A stretch of 64,000 bases of DNA from CBDFKV01 sp965249035 (GCA_965249035.1 CBDFKV010000003.1:62001-126000), one strand, 5' to 3'. Shown: positions 9,453-18,187, numbered from the stretch's first letter. Translations and numbers: made by a program. The notes: generated from the sequence alone by a model not told the origin.

Positions 9453-9598
9453 ATCATTTTTCAACACAAATACAACAGACTTGGCTACTCACTGCTAAAT
9501 CGTATTGTGCGAAAAACATTGCGGTCGTACAATCGAACGCTAATACACCAATAAACACCTCCTAAAACCCATCCTGACCGCCCCAAGGTCCTCCCATC

Positions 9599-11413
9599 AT
9601 GTTACGACGTATCATTTTTCCTACCGTATTGGCGTTGCTCGCCTACGGTTTCTGGATCAGCCCTGATTTCAAGCAAATCGCCGCTGGTGTTTCTATTTTC
9701 TTGTTCGGCATGCTGTTTCTTGAAGAAGGGTTCAAAGCCTTTTCGGGGGGTGTTCTAGAACGGTTGCTGCGCAAAACGACCAGCAGCACCTGGAAAGCAC
9801 TCAGCTTTGGCGTCGTCAGCACCAGCATTATGCAATCGAGCTCGCTGGTTTCGGTCATCACCATTTCTTTTCTTGGCGCTGGGCTGATTTCATTGGCTGC
9901 GGGTATTGGCATTATATTTGGCGCCAACCTCGGCACCACGACCGGTGCCTGGCTAATCGCCGGTTTTGGCATGAAAGTCAAGATCTCAGCTTACGCCATG
10001 CCAATGCTGGTGTTTGGCATCATTTTAGTCTTCCAGAAATCAAAATCATTTAAAGGGTTTGGCTATATCCTTGCTGGCCTGGGCTTTTTATTCCTCGGCA
10101 TCCACTACATGAAGGAAGGGTTTGAAGCCTTTCGCGATACGATTGATTTGACCCGATTCGCGGTCGAAGGCTATCCCGGTATCATCATATTCACCTTGAT
10201 TGGCGCATTTGCAACCGTCGTCATGCAGTCTAGCCATGCGACGTTGGTGATCATCATCACCGCACTCTCGGCCGGACAAATCACTTACGAAAATGCCCTG
10301 GCGCTGGCGATCGGTGCCAATATTGGCACTACCATTACGGCAATATTGGGTGCGATGAGTTCCAACGTACAAGGCCGCCGATTAGCTGCGGCTCACCTAA
10401 TTTTTAACGTAGTCACCGCCGCAATTGCGATCGCCCTGATTTATCAAATAGCCGATATGGTTGATTGGTTTAGCTCGCTGCTTGGTATCGACAGTGAAAA
10501 CTATACGTTGAAGCTAGCCGTCTTTCACACGATATTTAACTTAATCGGCATTTTGGCAATGCTGCCTTTCATCAATCAATTAGTTGTGTTTCTAATGAAG
10601 GCGATGAAGCCGAAAACCCGAACCAGCGCCGATCCGATCCACTTGCATGAATCGTCTATCGAGCTGCCCGATACTGCGATTGAAGCCGTACGCAAAGAGA
10701 CCCTGCACCTGTACGACAATGCCTTTGAAATTATCACTCACGGCTTGAGTTTGCACCGCCACGACATCCTGTCAGATCGCGACCTGGAAGAGATTATTCA
10801 GGATTCTAACAAACCCATGCCGATTGACATTACCGAAGAGTATGAAGCAACCGTAAAAGGCCTTTACAGCGAAATCGTCGCCTTTATTAGTCGCGCTCAG
10901 GTTGGGATGGACGGCGAGCAGATGAATGAGCTGTTTGCATTGCGGGCTGCTGGTCGCGATATTGTTGAAGCGATCAAAGATACCGAGCGATTACAAAAGA
11001 ACTTATCCACATTTATCGCCTCGGATAATGAATTCATCCGCGCTGAATACAATCGTATTCGTCTGTTTCTTGCTTCTGTATTACGCCAAATATCCACCGC
11101 TAAAGAGGATGACGATAGCTTAAGCATGCTAAAGCTCGATAAGATAAAATACGCCATGGAGTCTAATGATACGACCCTGAATGGCGTACTAGAAGCGCTG
11201 ATCAGAGAGCAGAAAATCACACCTTTGATGGCAACATCTTTGATGAATGATTCAGCTTACGCATTTGAGGCTACCAAGGATCTTCTGCAAATGGGTGGCA
11301 TCCTTTTCGCCAAAGGTGATTTAGCGATGAAGGAAGTCGAACGAAAATTTGCCCTGGATGAAGATGAAATCCAAGAAATTATTAAAACTCAAGAGCGACA
11401 ACAAGAGGCGTAA
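9599..11413 (+). CDS. Na/Pi cotransporter family protein with C-terminal PhoU-like region
   Basis: A 604-residue inner-membrane protein with two Na/Pi-cotransporter repeats. Each carries a polar QSSS/QSSH segment: MQSSSLVSVITISF (about 79-92) and MQSSHATLVIIITA (about 209-222). Paired GANLGTT (about 109-115) and GANIGTT (about 239-245) loops are the signature of the PF02690 family. After about residue 350 the protein turns helical and soluble, resembling PhoU-like regulatory domains. It probably moves phosphate or a related anion with Na+, but bacterial members are also reported to regulate export, so the direction is open. AAGG lies 10 bases before the ATG. Confidence 0.88.
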   Translation: MLRRIIFPTVLALLAYGFWISPDFKQIAAGVSIFLFGMLFLEEGFKAFSGGVLERLLRKTTSSTWKALSFGVVSTSIMQSSSLVSVITISFLGAGLISLAAGIGIIFGANLGTTTGAWLIAGFGMKVKISAYAMPMLVFGIILVFQKSKSFKGFGYILAGLGFLFLGIHYMKEGFEAFRDTIDLTRFAVEGYPGIIIFTLIGAFATVVMQSSHATLVIIITALSAGQITYENALALAIGANIGTTITAILGAMSSNVQGRRLAAAHLIFNVVTAAIAIALIYQIADMVDWFSSLLGIDSENYTLKLAVFHTIFNLIGILAMLPFINQLVVFLMKAMKPKTRTSADPIHLHESSIELPDTAIEAVRKETLHLYDNAFEIITHGLSLHRHDILSDRDLEEIIQDSNKPMPIDITEEYEATVKGLYSEIVAFISRAQVGMDGEQMNELFALRAAGRDIVEAIKDTERLQKNLSTFIASDNEFIRAEYNRIRLFLASVLRQISTAKEDDDSLSMLKLDKIKYAMESNDTTLNGVLEALIREQKITPLMATSLMNDSAYAFEATKDLLQMGGILFAKGDLAMKEVERKFALDEDEIQEIIKTQERQQEA

Positions 11414-11416
11414 TCT

Positions 11417-11677
11417 ATGAAAACACCCAAACTCCTGAAAAAGATCAAGAAATACATCGATGAAGATACTCAAACGCAGCTGAAGAACGAAGAATATATT
11501 CTTGTAATCATCCACAAACTGAAAAAGAAACAGCTAGCTGCCAAAGCCAAGCTTGAGCTAACCGACGCAGCATCCGAGCGCAAAGCGCTGTTGCAAGATA
11601 TTGAGATTATAAAAGCGCAGCGAAAGAAAGGCCTCAAAGCGCTGAAAAAAGCGCGCCTGAAAAGAAAGACTAAGTAA
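11417..11677 (+). CDS. Small lysine-rich predicted coiled-coil protein, unknown function
   Basis: An 86-residue protein that I do not recognise. It starts three bases after the transporter stop. It is very basic, with Lys clusters at both ends (KLLKKIKKYI near the start, KALKKARLKRKTK at the end). The middle is a charged, Leu/Ile-rich stretch suited to a coiled coil (about 25-70). There is no signal peptide or membrane segment. The tight spacing suggests co-expression with the Na/Pi protein. It might bind nucleic acid or an acidic membrane surface, but that is only a guess from charge. Confidence 0.6.
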   Translation: MKTPKLLKKIKKYIDEDTQTQLKNEEYILVIIHKLKKKQLAAKAKLELTDAASERKALLQDIEIIKAQRKKGLKALKKARLKRKTK

Positions 11678-11703
11678 GCATCAGACTGCCCATTTGGAAT
11701 GAC

Positions 11704-11732
11704 GCTCTGCTGCCAAACATTGGCGTCAGAGC
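11704..11732 (+). other. Strong RNA hairpin without U-tract
   Basis: GCTCTG (11704-11709) and GCCAA (11712-11716) pair with TTGGC (11720-11724) and CAGAGC (11727-11732) around a three-base ACA loop, with one mismatch and one T-G pair between the two stems. It lies 27 bases after the small basic protein gene. No T-run follows, so it is more likely an mRNA 3' stabiliser or processing site than an intrinsic terminator. Confidence 0.4.
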
Positions 11733-11828
11733 GAAACTGCCGCTGGAAGCCAGTAACATAACTCCGTCTGTCATCTTTGATATCGGCTAGACTCAACGGG
11801 GCCAGCACCCTATCAAATCTAAGCTCTA

Positions 11829-12572
11829 ATGCACACTCGCTTACGTCTATCCAAAGGCTACGCACTCTGCCATACAGCCTATGCTAACGAAGCTTGGCAC
11901 GATTTTTATGAGCGCGTGATCAATGACCAAGTACAGCACGTCCAGCAACTGAAGCACGATGGCACCACCACGGTTTATCGCGCGGACATTCAACAAACTG
12001 AATGTGTGGTCAAGCGCTATAACACTAAGAATACTTGGCATTTCATCCGCCGTGCTCTACGCCAAAGTCGGGCGATGAATTGTTGGGAAATGGCCCAAGA
12101 CTATCTGGCTGCGGGCATCCAAACACCTCAGCCAATTGCCATGATTCAGGCCCGAAACGGCCTGTTCAAACGTCGCTCCTGGTATATCTGCACCCACCAA
12201 TCGGGCCAAACCTTATCAGATACAGTTGCCCATCGCCCCGACCCCAAAAAGCTGCATATCTGGCCAAGCCAAATGGCCCAGCTATTTCGTACCATGCTCG
12301 ATAACCGTCTATCGCACGGCGACTTCAAGGCGACCAATCTAATCACGCATGACGATCAAATCGTACTAATCGACTTGGATGCTGCCCGCTCGCACCCATC
12401 ATCGGCGCGCCACCTGAAAATACTGACCAAAGACTACCATCGATTTATGCAAAACTGGGCTGATGACCCTATAGCGCTTACCCATTTCCGTGCCGCGTTG
12501 CAACCGATAGAATGGGCGCTACCTAAGAACACCACAGGAGAGCACCATGAAGAAAAAGATACACCTGATTAG
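11829..12572 (+). CDS. Lipopolysaccharide kinase-like protein (KdkA/InaA/WaaP group)
   Basis: This 247-residue protein has the small protein-kinase-like fold used by LPS core kinases. Visible motifs are the likely ATP lysine in VVKRY (K62), the catalytic loop HGDFKATNL (163-171) and the metal-binding LIDLDAAR (180-187). By family it would phosphorylate Kdo or heptose of the LPS core on the inner face of the inner membrane. A second such domain exists in the window (42713-44713), so the two may modify different core sugars. Its 3' end overlaps the next gene by 26 bases. The exact substrate is unknown. Confidence 0.8.
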   Translation: MHTRLRLSKGYALCHTAYANEAWHDFYERVINDQVQHVQQLKHDGTTTVYRADIQQTECVVKRYNTKNTWHFIRRALRQSRAMNCWEMAQDYLAAGIQTPQPIAMIQARNGLFKRRSWYICTHQSGQTLSDTVAHRPDPKKLHIWPSQMAQLFRTMLDNRLSHGDFKATNLITHDDQIVLIDLDAARSHPSSARHLKILTKDYHRFMQNWADDPIALTHFRAALQPIEWALPKNTTGEHHEEKDTPD

Positions 12573-13509
12573 CAGCCTTATCATGTTGGCGAGTTTAACC
12601 GCCAACAGCGCCGACAAAGCCGCCCCTATTTCAGAACAATACCCACCACAATCGATTACCGAAGACGTCCATATTATTCACGGCCCATTGGCATTCCCGT
12701 CGGCAGCGAATCAAGGCTTCATGAATAACCCGGCAATCATCGAAACCAGTGCAGGGTTGGTGGTCATCGATCCCGGCGGTACTGTACAAACGGGCGATAT
12801 GGTCGTAGAAGAAGCCAAAAAAATCTCTAATCAGCCTATCGTCGCCACCTTTTCCACGCATATCCACGGTGACCATTGGCTGGGCAATCAAGCGATTCTC
12901 GAACACTACCCTAGCGCAGTACTCTATGCGCATCCCAAAACGATTGAGCTCGCTGAAAATGGCGAAGCCCAAGCGTGGGTCGATTCAATGTACCAACTTA
13001 CCGAGGGCGCCAGTGCCGGAACTATTGGCACCATCCCAAATAAGCCCGTTGATGATGGCGATGAAATCACTATTGGCGACAAAACCTTTCGCATTGTCCA
13101 CAAAGGCCAGGCCCACACTATTACCGACATCATGATTCACGTAGTCGAAGACGATGTTTATTTTCTCGGCGATAACACCATGAATGGCCGTCTTGGGCGG
13201 ATGGATGATGGCAGTTTTATCGGCTTATCCGAGACCTTGAAAAATGCTATCGCTACCCAAGCACAACATTATGTCCCGGGACACGGCCTCACCGGTGGTG
13301 TCGCGTTGGTCGAATCATTCATGCGCTTAATCGATACCGTATACGCTACCAGTGCTGAAGAATACGACAATGGCATGAGCGACTTTGAAATAAAACCCAA
13401 AGTGGTGGAGCGGCTACAGCCTTATCAACAGTGGCAAGACTTTAATGAAGCGATTGGTAAATTTGTCAGCTTGGCAGTACTTGAAGCTGAAAATGAAGCG
13501 TTCAAATAA
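12547..13509 (+). CDS. Exported metallo-beta-lactamase-fold hydrolase
   Basis: A 320-residue protein with an N-terminal signal peptide (KKKIHLISSLIMLASLTANS) and the zinc motif STHIHGDHW (H105, H107, D109, H110). Later MBL residues are GQAHTITDIMIH, FLGDN and PGHG. It should be a periplasmic Zn-dependent hydrolase. The architecture resembles periplasmic MBL proteins often annotated as quinoprotein-relay metallohydrolases or subclass B-like enzymes, not a proven beta-lactamase. The ATG has AGGAGAG just upstream. It overlaps the kinase-like gene, so the two are probably coupled, although no functional link is obvious. Confidence 0.82.
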   Translation: MKKKIHLISSLIMLASLTANSADKAAPISEQYPPQSITEDVHIIHGPLAFPSAANQGFMNNPAIIETSAGLVVIDPGGTVQTGDMVVEEAKKISNQPIVATFSTHIHGDHWLGNQAILEHYPSAVLYAHPKTIELAENGEAQAWVDSMYQLTEGASAGTIGTIPNKPVDDGDEITIGDKTFRIVHKGQAHTITDIMIHVVEDDVYFLGDNTMNGRLGRMDDGSFIGLSETLKNAIATQAQHYVPGHGLTGGVALVESFMRLIDTVYATSAEEYDNGMSDFEIKPKVVERLQPYQQWQDFNEAIGKFVSLAVLEAENEAFK

Positions 13510-13545
13510 TCACTGACCAATCTGCTCAAAGATAGGTGGGTCTTG

Positions 13546-13797
13546 ATGGCACCCAAGACGGTTAGCCAGGTATTGAACACCTATGGCAAATCGATTTTAC
13601 CCGAAGAGGCTGGAAATATACCGGGTTGGCATACCAAAGTGATTGATGCTACCGATGAAGCGAGTGTAATCCCCCAGTTTTTGACGAAGAAAGCAATCCA
13701 ACCAACGGACCTGAAGTTCAGAGCTTCAGGGACAGCTTGGAAAGCCAGCTCGCTATATCGAGCTTTCAGCACTTGCGACTTGAGCTTTTCTTTTTAA
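13546..13797 (+). CDS. Doubtful small open frame, unknown
   Basis: An 83-codon frame from ATG 13546 in the 293-base space between the MBL gene and the convergent Lrp gene. The translation has no recognisable domain and its end is low in complexity (FSTCDLSFSF). A 6-bp stem (GTCTTG 13540-13545 with CAAGAC 13554-13559) covers the start codon and there is no good ribosome binding site. It may be a decayed remnant or pure chance. Confidence 0.15.
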   Translation: MAPKTVSQVLNTYGKSILPEEAGNIPGWHTKVIDATDEASVIPQFLTKKAIQPTDLKFRASGTAWKASSLYRAFSTCDLSFSF

Positions 13798-13802
13798 TAG
13801 TA

Positions 13803-14264
13803 CTAGATCGGCAATGGTCGTTGTTCTTCGATGGCTTCCATCGCGAAATAAGACGTAACCGAATCAAGCTCGACATCCTCAATCAATCGCTGATAAACCT
13901 TGTCATAGCTGTTCATATCCTGAGTCACCACCTTAAGCAGGTAGTCATAGTCACCGCCAATACGGAAAAAATCAATGACTTCGGGAATATTGGATACGTG
14001 TGCCCGAAACTCCGCGAGCCAATCACTGGAATGGTGACGCGTCCGCACCATCACAAACACCACCAGCCCCAGACCCAGTTTCTGCCGATCAAGTCGAACG
14101 GTGTGCCCAAGAATAACGCCCTGCTCTTTTAGGTTCTGCAAGCGATGCCAACAGGCATTTGCCGATAAATGTACTTGCTCCGCCAGCTCACGCTGCGATA
14201 GCGAGCCATTGCGTTGGATGATTTTCAGCATTTTCTTTCCTATTTGATCGAGTTTTATCTGCAT
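13803..14264 (-). CDS. Lrp/AsnC-family transcriptional regulator
   Basis: A 153-residue regulator with an N-terminal winged helix-turn-helix (LSQRELAEQVHLSANACWHRLQNL split over about 22-45) and a C-terminal RAM ligand-sensing domain (VPEVIDFFRIGGDYDYLL-like region, about 93-110). It is divergent from the class V PLP enzyme gene with 75 bases between, the classic layout for an Lrp-type local regulator. The neighbours handle sulfur amino acids, so a cysteine-responsive role like DecR/CyuR is plausible but is inference only. Confidence 0.92.
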   Translation of the reverse strand: MQIKLDQIGKKMLKIIQRNGSLSQRELAEQVHLSANACWHRLQNLKEQGVILGHTVRLDRQKLGLGLVVFVMVRTRHHSSDWLAEFRAHVSNIPEVIDFFRIGGDYDYLLKVVTQDMNSYDKVYQRLIEDVELDSVTSYFAMEAIEEQRPLPI

Positions 14265-14278
14265 TTATCGAATAATTC

Positions 14279-14303
14279 CCTAGTATTTTGATAATTGACT
14301 AGG
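14279..14303. promoter_or_regulatory. Candidate Lrp-type operator in divergent promoter region
   Basis: CCTAG (14279-14283) and CTAGG (14299-14303) form an inverted repeat spaced by 15 A/T-rich bases. It lies midway in the AT-rich 75-base gap between the Lrp/AsnC gene and the class V PLP enzyme gene. Position and AT-richness suit an Lrp/AsnC binding site controlling both genes; no binding evidence is available. Confidence 0.4.
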
Positions 14304-14339
14304 TTTTATTGAACAAAAACCCGTCAATGTCAATGCATA

Positions 14340-15881
14340 ATGTCGACAACAGATATTGAACCTTTAAATCGAGCAGCAAAAATGGCCTTTGAACTATTCC
14401 GAAAAAGTATTGCAAGCCCAAGTGTAGTCAGTGATTTACGTGCAGGCCTTATTGGTGAGGGTGTGCAAATCACAACGCCATTTGGTAAGAAAAAACTGAT
14501 CTATGCCGACTACACGGCATCGGGACGCGCATTGCGGCAAGTGGAGGACTTCGTTGCCGAGCACGTTTTGCCCTACTATGCCAACAGCCACACCGAATCT
14601 TCTTTTTGCGGGGCTTATACGACCCGTCTTCGTAATGAAGCACGAAACATCATTGCACAAGAGACCAATGCACTAGAAGGCTGTTCGGTTATTTTTACAG
14701 GCTCTGGTGCTACAGCAGCGATAAACCGACTGGTTGCACTCAGTGGTGTAACTAATGTGGAAAAATACGCTAAAGAGGGGAAGAAATTTTGGGGCAGTCG
14801 AGGAACCAAACCAACCGTTTTTATTGGTCCTTATGAACATCATTCTAACATTCTCCCATGGCGTGAAAGTGGCGCTGAAATTGTTGAGATTGAAGAAGCA
14901 CCAGCAGGTGGCCCGAATTTGGAACAACTCGAAAATGAGTTAGCCGCGCGCAAAAGCAGCCCGTTGCTGATTGGCTCGTTTTCTGCAGCATCCAACGTTA
15001 CCGGCATCATCACTGATGCCGATGCCGTCACTCGCTTACTCAAAAGCTATGGCGCGTTGGCGTTTTGGGATTATGCCGGTGGCGGACCGTATCTACCCAT
15101 CGACATGAACCCTGGTGCAGGACTGGAAAAAGATGCCATCTTTCTTTCACCGCATAAATTTCCAGGTGGTCCAGGGGCTTCTGGAGTGTTAATCATCCGA
15201 GATTCGGCCGTTAAAACTGACCGCCCAACCTGGCCTGGCGGTGGCTCTGTTTCTTACGTATCGCCTTGGGCACACGACTATTTCAGCTCAATTATTGAGC
15301 GCGAAGAAGCGGGAACACCGAACATTATTGGAGATATTCGTGCTGCGCTTGTGTTCCTGGTCAAATCTGCTGTTGGCGTTGAATTTATCGCCAAAAGAGA
15401 CCGAGAATTAGGTGAGCGAGCGCTTAAAGTCTGGAGCAAGAATCCGAATCTGAACTTGCTAGGAGTGGATAAACCTGATCGCTTACCCATCTTCTCGTTT
15501 ACTGTTCACGATGACCAAGGCGAGCATATTCATCACCAGTTGTTCACCCATATGCTCAGCGATATGACGGGCACTCAAGCCCGTGGCGGCTGTGTTTGTG
15601 CAGGCCCCTATGGTCACCGATTGCTGGGTGTTGAGCGCGAAGAATCAGAGCGTATTCGCAATATCATTCAAGGCGGTGTAGAAATACAAAAGCCTGGCTG
15701 GATCCGCCTAAATTTCAGTTTTCTCATCGATGATGAAACCGCCGATCATATTATCGACAGTGTTGACAGCCTCGCACGAAATGCGACTGAGTTGATGAAG
15801 CACTATTCGGTGGATGTCTCAACCGCCCAATTTCATCATTTATCCAACAGCAGCCAGGAACAACAGCTTATGACGGGTTAA
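14340..15881 (+). CDS. Class V PLP enzyme, cysteine-desulfurase-like
   Basis: A 513-residue fold-type I PLP protein. The Schiff-base lysine is in LSPHKFPGG (K273), preceded by AFWDYAGGGPY with the PLP-ring Asp. Near the C-terminus ARGGCVCAGPYGH (C418, C420) sits where cysteine desulfurases carry their catalytic Cys; the GCxC form recalls the Moco-sulfurase branch. It is about 100 residues longer than SufS/IscS. It probably desulfurates cysteine or a related thiol compound; an aminotransferase role cannot be excluded. It is divergent from the Lrp/AsnC gene and converges on the cystathionine enzyme, so these three may form a sulfur amino-acid locus. No isc or suf genes are near. Confidence 0.8.
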   Translation: MSTTDIEPLNRAAKMAFELFRKSIASPSVVSDLRAGLIGEGVQITTPFGKKKLIYADYTASGRALRQVEDFVAEHVLPYYANSHTESSFCGAYTTRLRNEARNIIAQETNALEGCSVIFTGSGATAAINRLVALSGVTNVEKYAKEGKKFWGSRGTKPTVFIGPYEHHSNILPWRESGAEIVEIEEAPAGGPNLEQLENELAARKSSPLLIGSFSAASNVTGIITDADAVTRLLKSYGALAFWDYAGGGPYLPIDMNPGAGLEKDAIFLSPHKFPGGPGASGVLIIRDSAVKTDRPTWPGGGSVSYVSPWAHDYFSSIIEREEAGTPNIIGDIRAALVFLVKSAVGVEFIAKRDRELGERALKVWSKNPNLNLLGVDKPDRLPIFSFTVHDDQGEHIHHQLFTHMLSDMTGTQARGGCVCAGPYGHRLLGVEREESERIRNIIQGGVEIQKPGWIRLNFSFLIDDETADHIIDSVDSLARNATELMKHYSVDVSTAQFHHLSNSSQEQQLMTG

Positions 15882-15917
15882 GCAGCGCAAACTCACCCAA
15901 CATAAAAGCCGTTTAGT

Positions 15918-17060
15918 CTAAACCGACAGTGCTTGCTCAAGGTCTGCGATCAAGTCTTCAGCGTCTTCAATTCCGACGCTAAGTCGAACCAAAGAATCAG
16001 TAACGCCGCTTTTAATCCGCTCTTCACGAGGGATGCTAGCGTGCGTCATACTGGCTGGATGTCCGATCAACGATTCTACTCCGCCTAATGATTCTGCCAG
16101 AGAAAAAAGACGGGTATGCGATAACACTTGATTGGCCGCTTCAACGCTATCGTCCTTCAAGCCAAAAGAGATCATCCCGCCAAACCCATCCATTTGAGAC
16201 TTGGCAATATCATGGTTATGGTGATCCTCAAAACCCGGCCAGTTCACATAGGCAACCGCATCATGCGCTCGCAGCCAGTGGGCGATCACTTCACCGTTTT
16301 CGCAATGTCTTTGCATCCGCAAATGCAGTGTTTTCAAACCGCGTAATACTAAAAAACAATCCTGTGGGCCTGGCACGGCACCGGCGCTATTTTGCAAAAA
16401 GGCCAATTCTTCGGCCAAGCTTGAGTCGTTAAGCACCAAAGCACCCATGACCACATCGCTGTGACCCCCCAGGTATTTGGTTACCGAGTGCATGACCACA
16501 TCAGCACCAAGCTCAAGGGGCCGTTGTAAATAAGGTGAGGCAAATGTGTTATCAACCGCGACAATCATATTGTTGCCACTCGCCAAGTCGACGACCGCTT
16601 TTATGTTTATGATTTTCATGGTCGGATTGGTGGGTGTTTCAATCCAAATCAATCGGGTATGTTTATTTATTTTTTCGGCGATGCGATCAAGCTCGGTCAT
16701 GTCCACAAAATGAAATGTAATGCCATATTTTTCATAGACTTTAGTCATCAATCGAAACGAGCCACCGTAGAGGTCGTTGGTTGAAATGACTTCATCACCG
16801 GGTTGTAATCGTTTTAGCAGTGTATCAGTGGCGGCCATTCCACTCGCGAAAGCCAAGCCGTGTTGACCACTTTCCAGCGCCGCTAACGCGTCTTGCAAAG
16901 CGTCACGTGTGGGATTATGAGTGCGAGAATATTCAAAGCCTTTGTGGTCTCCCGGTGCCGTTTGAACATAAGTCGAGGTTTGAAAAATCGGCGTCATGAT
17001 GGCACCTGTTGCTGGGTCTGGCTTGACTCCGGCGTGTATGGCTTTGGTTGCGAATTTCAT
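15918..17060 (-). CDS. Cystathionine gamma-synthase / gamma-lyase family enzyme
   Basis: A 380-residue Cys/Met-metabolism PLP enzyme. Visible are the N-terminal TKAIHAG, the phosphate-binding ASGMAATDT (72-80), IETPTNPTMKI (140-150), the PLP lysine in SVTKYLGGHSD (K195) and SLGGVESLIGHPASMTHA near the end. It acts in trans-sulfuration; motif reading does not separate gamma-synthase (MetB) from gamma-lyase, which makes cysteine. A TATAAT is present on the minus strand at 17076-17081, very close to the ATG. It lies 183 bases downstream of the HAD gene, so it may have its own promoter. Confidence 0.88.
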   Translation of the reverse strand: MKFATKAIHAGVKPDPATGAIMTPIFQTSTYVQTAPGDHKGFEYSRTHNPTRDALQDALAALESGQHGLAFASGMAATDTLLKRLQPGDEVISTNDLYGGSFRLMTKVYEKYGITFHFVDMTELDRIAEKINKHTRLIWIETPTNPTMKIINIKAVVDLASGNNMIVAVDNTFASPYLQRPLELGADVVMHSVTKYLGGHSDVVMGALVLNDSSLAEELAFLQNSAGAVPGPQDCFLVLRGLKTLHLRMQRHCENGEVIAHWLRAHDAVAYVNWPGFEDHHNHDIAKSQMDGFGGMISFGLKDDSVEAANQVLSHTRLFSLAESLGGVESLIGHPASMTHASIPREERIKSGVTDSLVRLSVGIEDAEDLIADLEQALSV

Positions 17061-17123
17061 GGTTGCTATCTAAAGATTATAAGGAAGAACAGACAATGAC
17101 CGGCCAGTGAGAAGTTGGCCCAA

Positions 17124-17147
17124 GCTGGTTTGAATTTAACAACCAGC
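17124..17147. other. Inverted repeat between HAD gene and cystathionine gene
   Basis: GCTGGTT (17124-17130) and AACCAGC (17141-17147) form a perfect 7-bp stem with a 10-base AT-rich loop in the 183-base gap. There is no T-run on the minus strand, so it could be an operator or a weak terminator of the transporter operon. Confidence 0.3.
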
Positions 17148-17243
17148 GGCTATTAGCCTAGTTAAAGCCAGTAAAGATCGTAGTGTATTTAAACACACAG
17201 ATCCAAGCGCTTCGGACTATTTCTTCTGCTTGTTAGGGTCGAC

Positions 17244-18143
17244 TCAAATGGTAGGCAAAATAAAATCAGGAATAATGCCGCTTCGTTCGATGTAATGATT
17301 CACGTCGTGGCCCTTAAACAGACCATGATCTGTCACCAAAGCTGTACTCAATCCAGCCGCTGCACCCCCTAAAATATCAGTGTGCAAAGTATCACCAATC
17401 ATCAATACCCGCGTTGGGCTTGACTGATTGATACGATCAGTTGCCTCTTTAAAAACGTGGCCAAAGGGTTTGCCAAAGAATTGCGGCTCTATCGTCGTTG
17501 CGTCGGCTATGGCATGTGCATAAAACCCCGGCTGAAGAGAAAACCGAGTTTCTCTGGGCGCGACAATATCCGGGTTTCCCACCAAAAATGGACGTGGGCT
17601 TGCCTTGAGTGAATTAATCAGCAATTCTTGTTGCTGCTGCGTCCAATCTCGCACACCTAAAAACAAGAAGCCATCGACCTGATCAAATTGGCTCTGTTCC
17701 TCACCCAATAACGCTAAATTAAAATCTAATTGCTCAATGCCCGATTCAGGCAGCGCAACCACACCCCAATGCATCGTGTCTGGATAGCCTGACAGCGCAG
17801 AGAACAACAGCTCACGGCTGGAAATCACCTGTTCAATCTCAAAATTGAACCCCAGTTTTTGATATTTGGCTTGCAGCCCTTGCAGCAGAAAACTACCGGC
17901 ATTGGTCACTACCAGCGTCGGTTTACCCATTTTCTGCAACTGTGCAACACAGTGCGCGGCACCTGGAACGGCTTGTTCGCCCACATTAAGCACGCCAAAG
18001 GCATCAAATAAAAAAGCGTCAAACTGATCAGCAATTTGTAGCAAATTTAGGGCGGTGCGCGACGACTCAGGAAACGAAGCCTGAGGCAATCGGGCACGCA
18101 CCGCCTGATAACGCGAAAACGCGAATTCAGCATCAATTTTCAT
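17244..18143 (-). CDS. HAD-IIA family protein with atypical motif I
   Basis: A 299-residue NagD-like HAD-superfamily protein. Motif I reads LFDAFGVLN: the nucleophile D47 is present but the D+2 acid/base position is Phe (F49) instead of Asp. Motif II region is LVVTNAGS and motif IV is MIGDTLHTDILGGAAAG. Members of this HAD-IIA branch often have a large aromatic at D+2; phosphonoacetaldehyde hydrolase also lacks the D+2 Asp. It follows two PhnE-type permeases (44 bases after the second), so it may act on the imported phospho-compound. Classical phosphatase activity should not be assumed. Confidence 0.8.
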   Translation of the reverse strand: MKIDAEFAFSRYQAVRARLPQASFPESSRTALNLLQIADQFDAFLFDAFGVLNVGEQAVPGAAHCVAQLQKMGKPTLVVTNAGSFLLQGLQAKYQKLGFNFEIEQVISSRELLFSALSGYPDTMHWGVVALPESGIEQLDFNLALLGEEQSQFDQVDGFLFLGVRDWTQQQQELLINSLKASPRPFLVGNPDIVAPRETRFSLQPGFYAHAIADATTIEPQFFGKPFGHVFKEATDRINQSSPTRVLMIGDTLHTDILGGAAAGLSTALVTDHGLFKGHDVNHYIERSGIIPDFILPTI

Positions 18144-18187
18144 TGTTTTTTTAAGCTTAACGACGGTCGTCGGCCTAATCCTTTTTT

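Noticed and set aside
13749..13797. AGCTCG/CGAGCT hairpin plus a later T-rich stretch as an intrinsic terminator between the MBL and Lrp genes
   Set aside because: The T-run (from about 13784) is some 20 bases away from the stem, too far for an intrinsic terminator.
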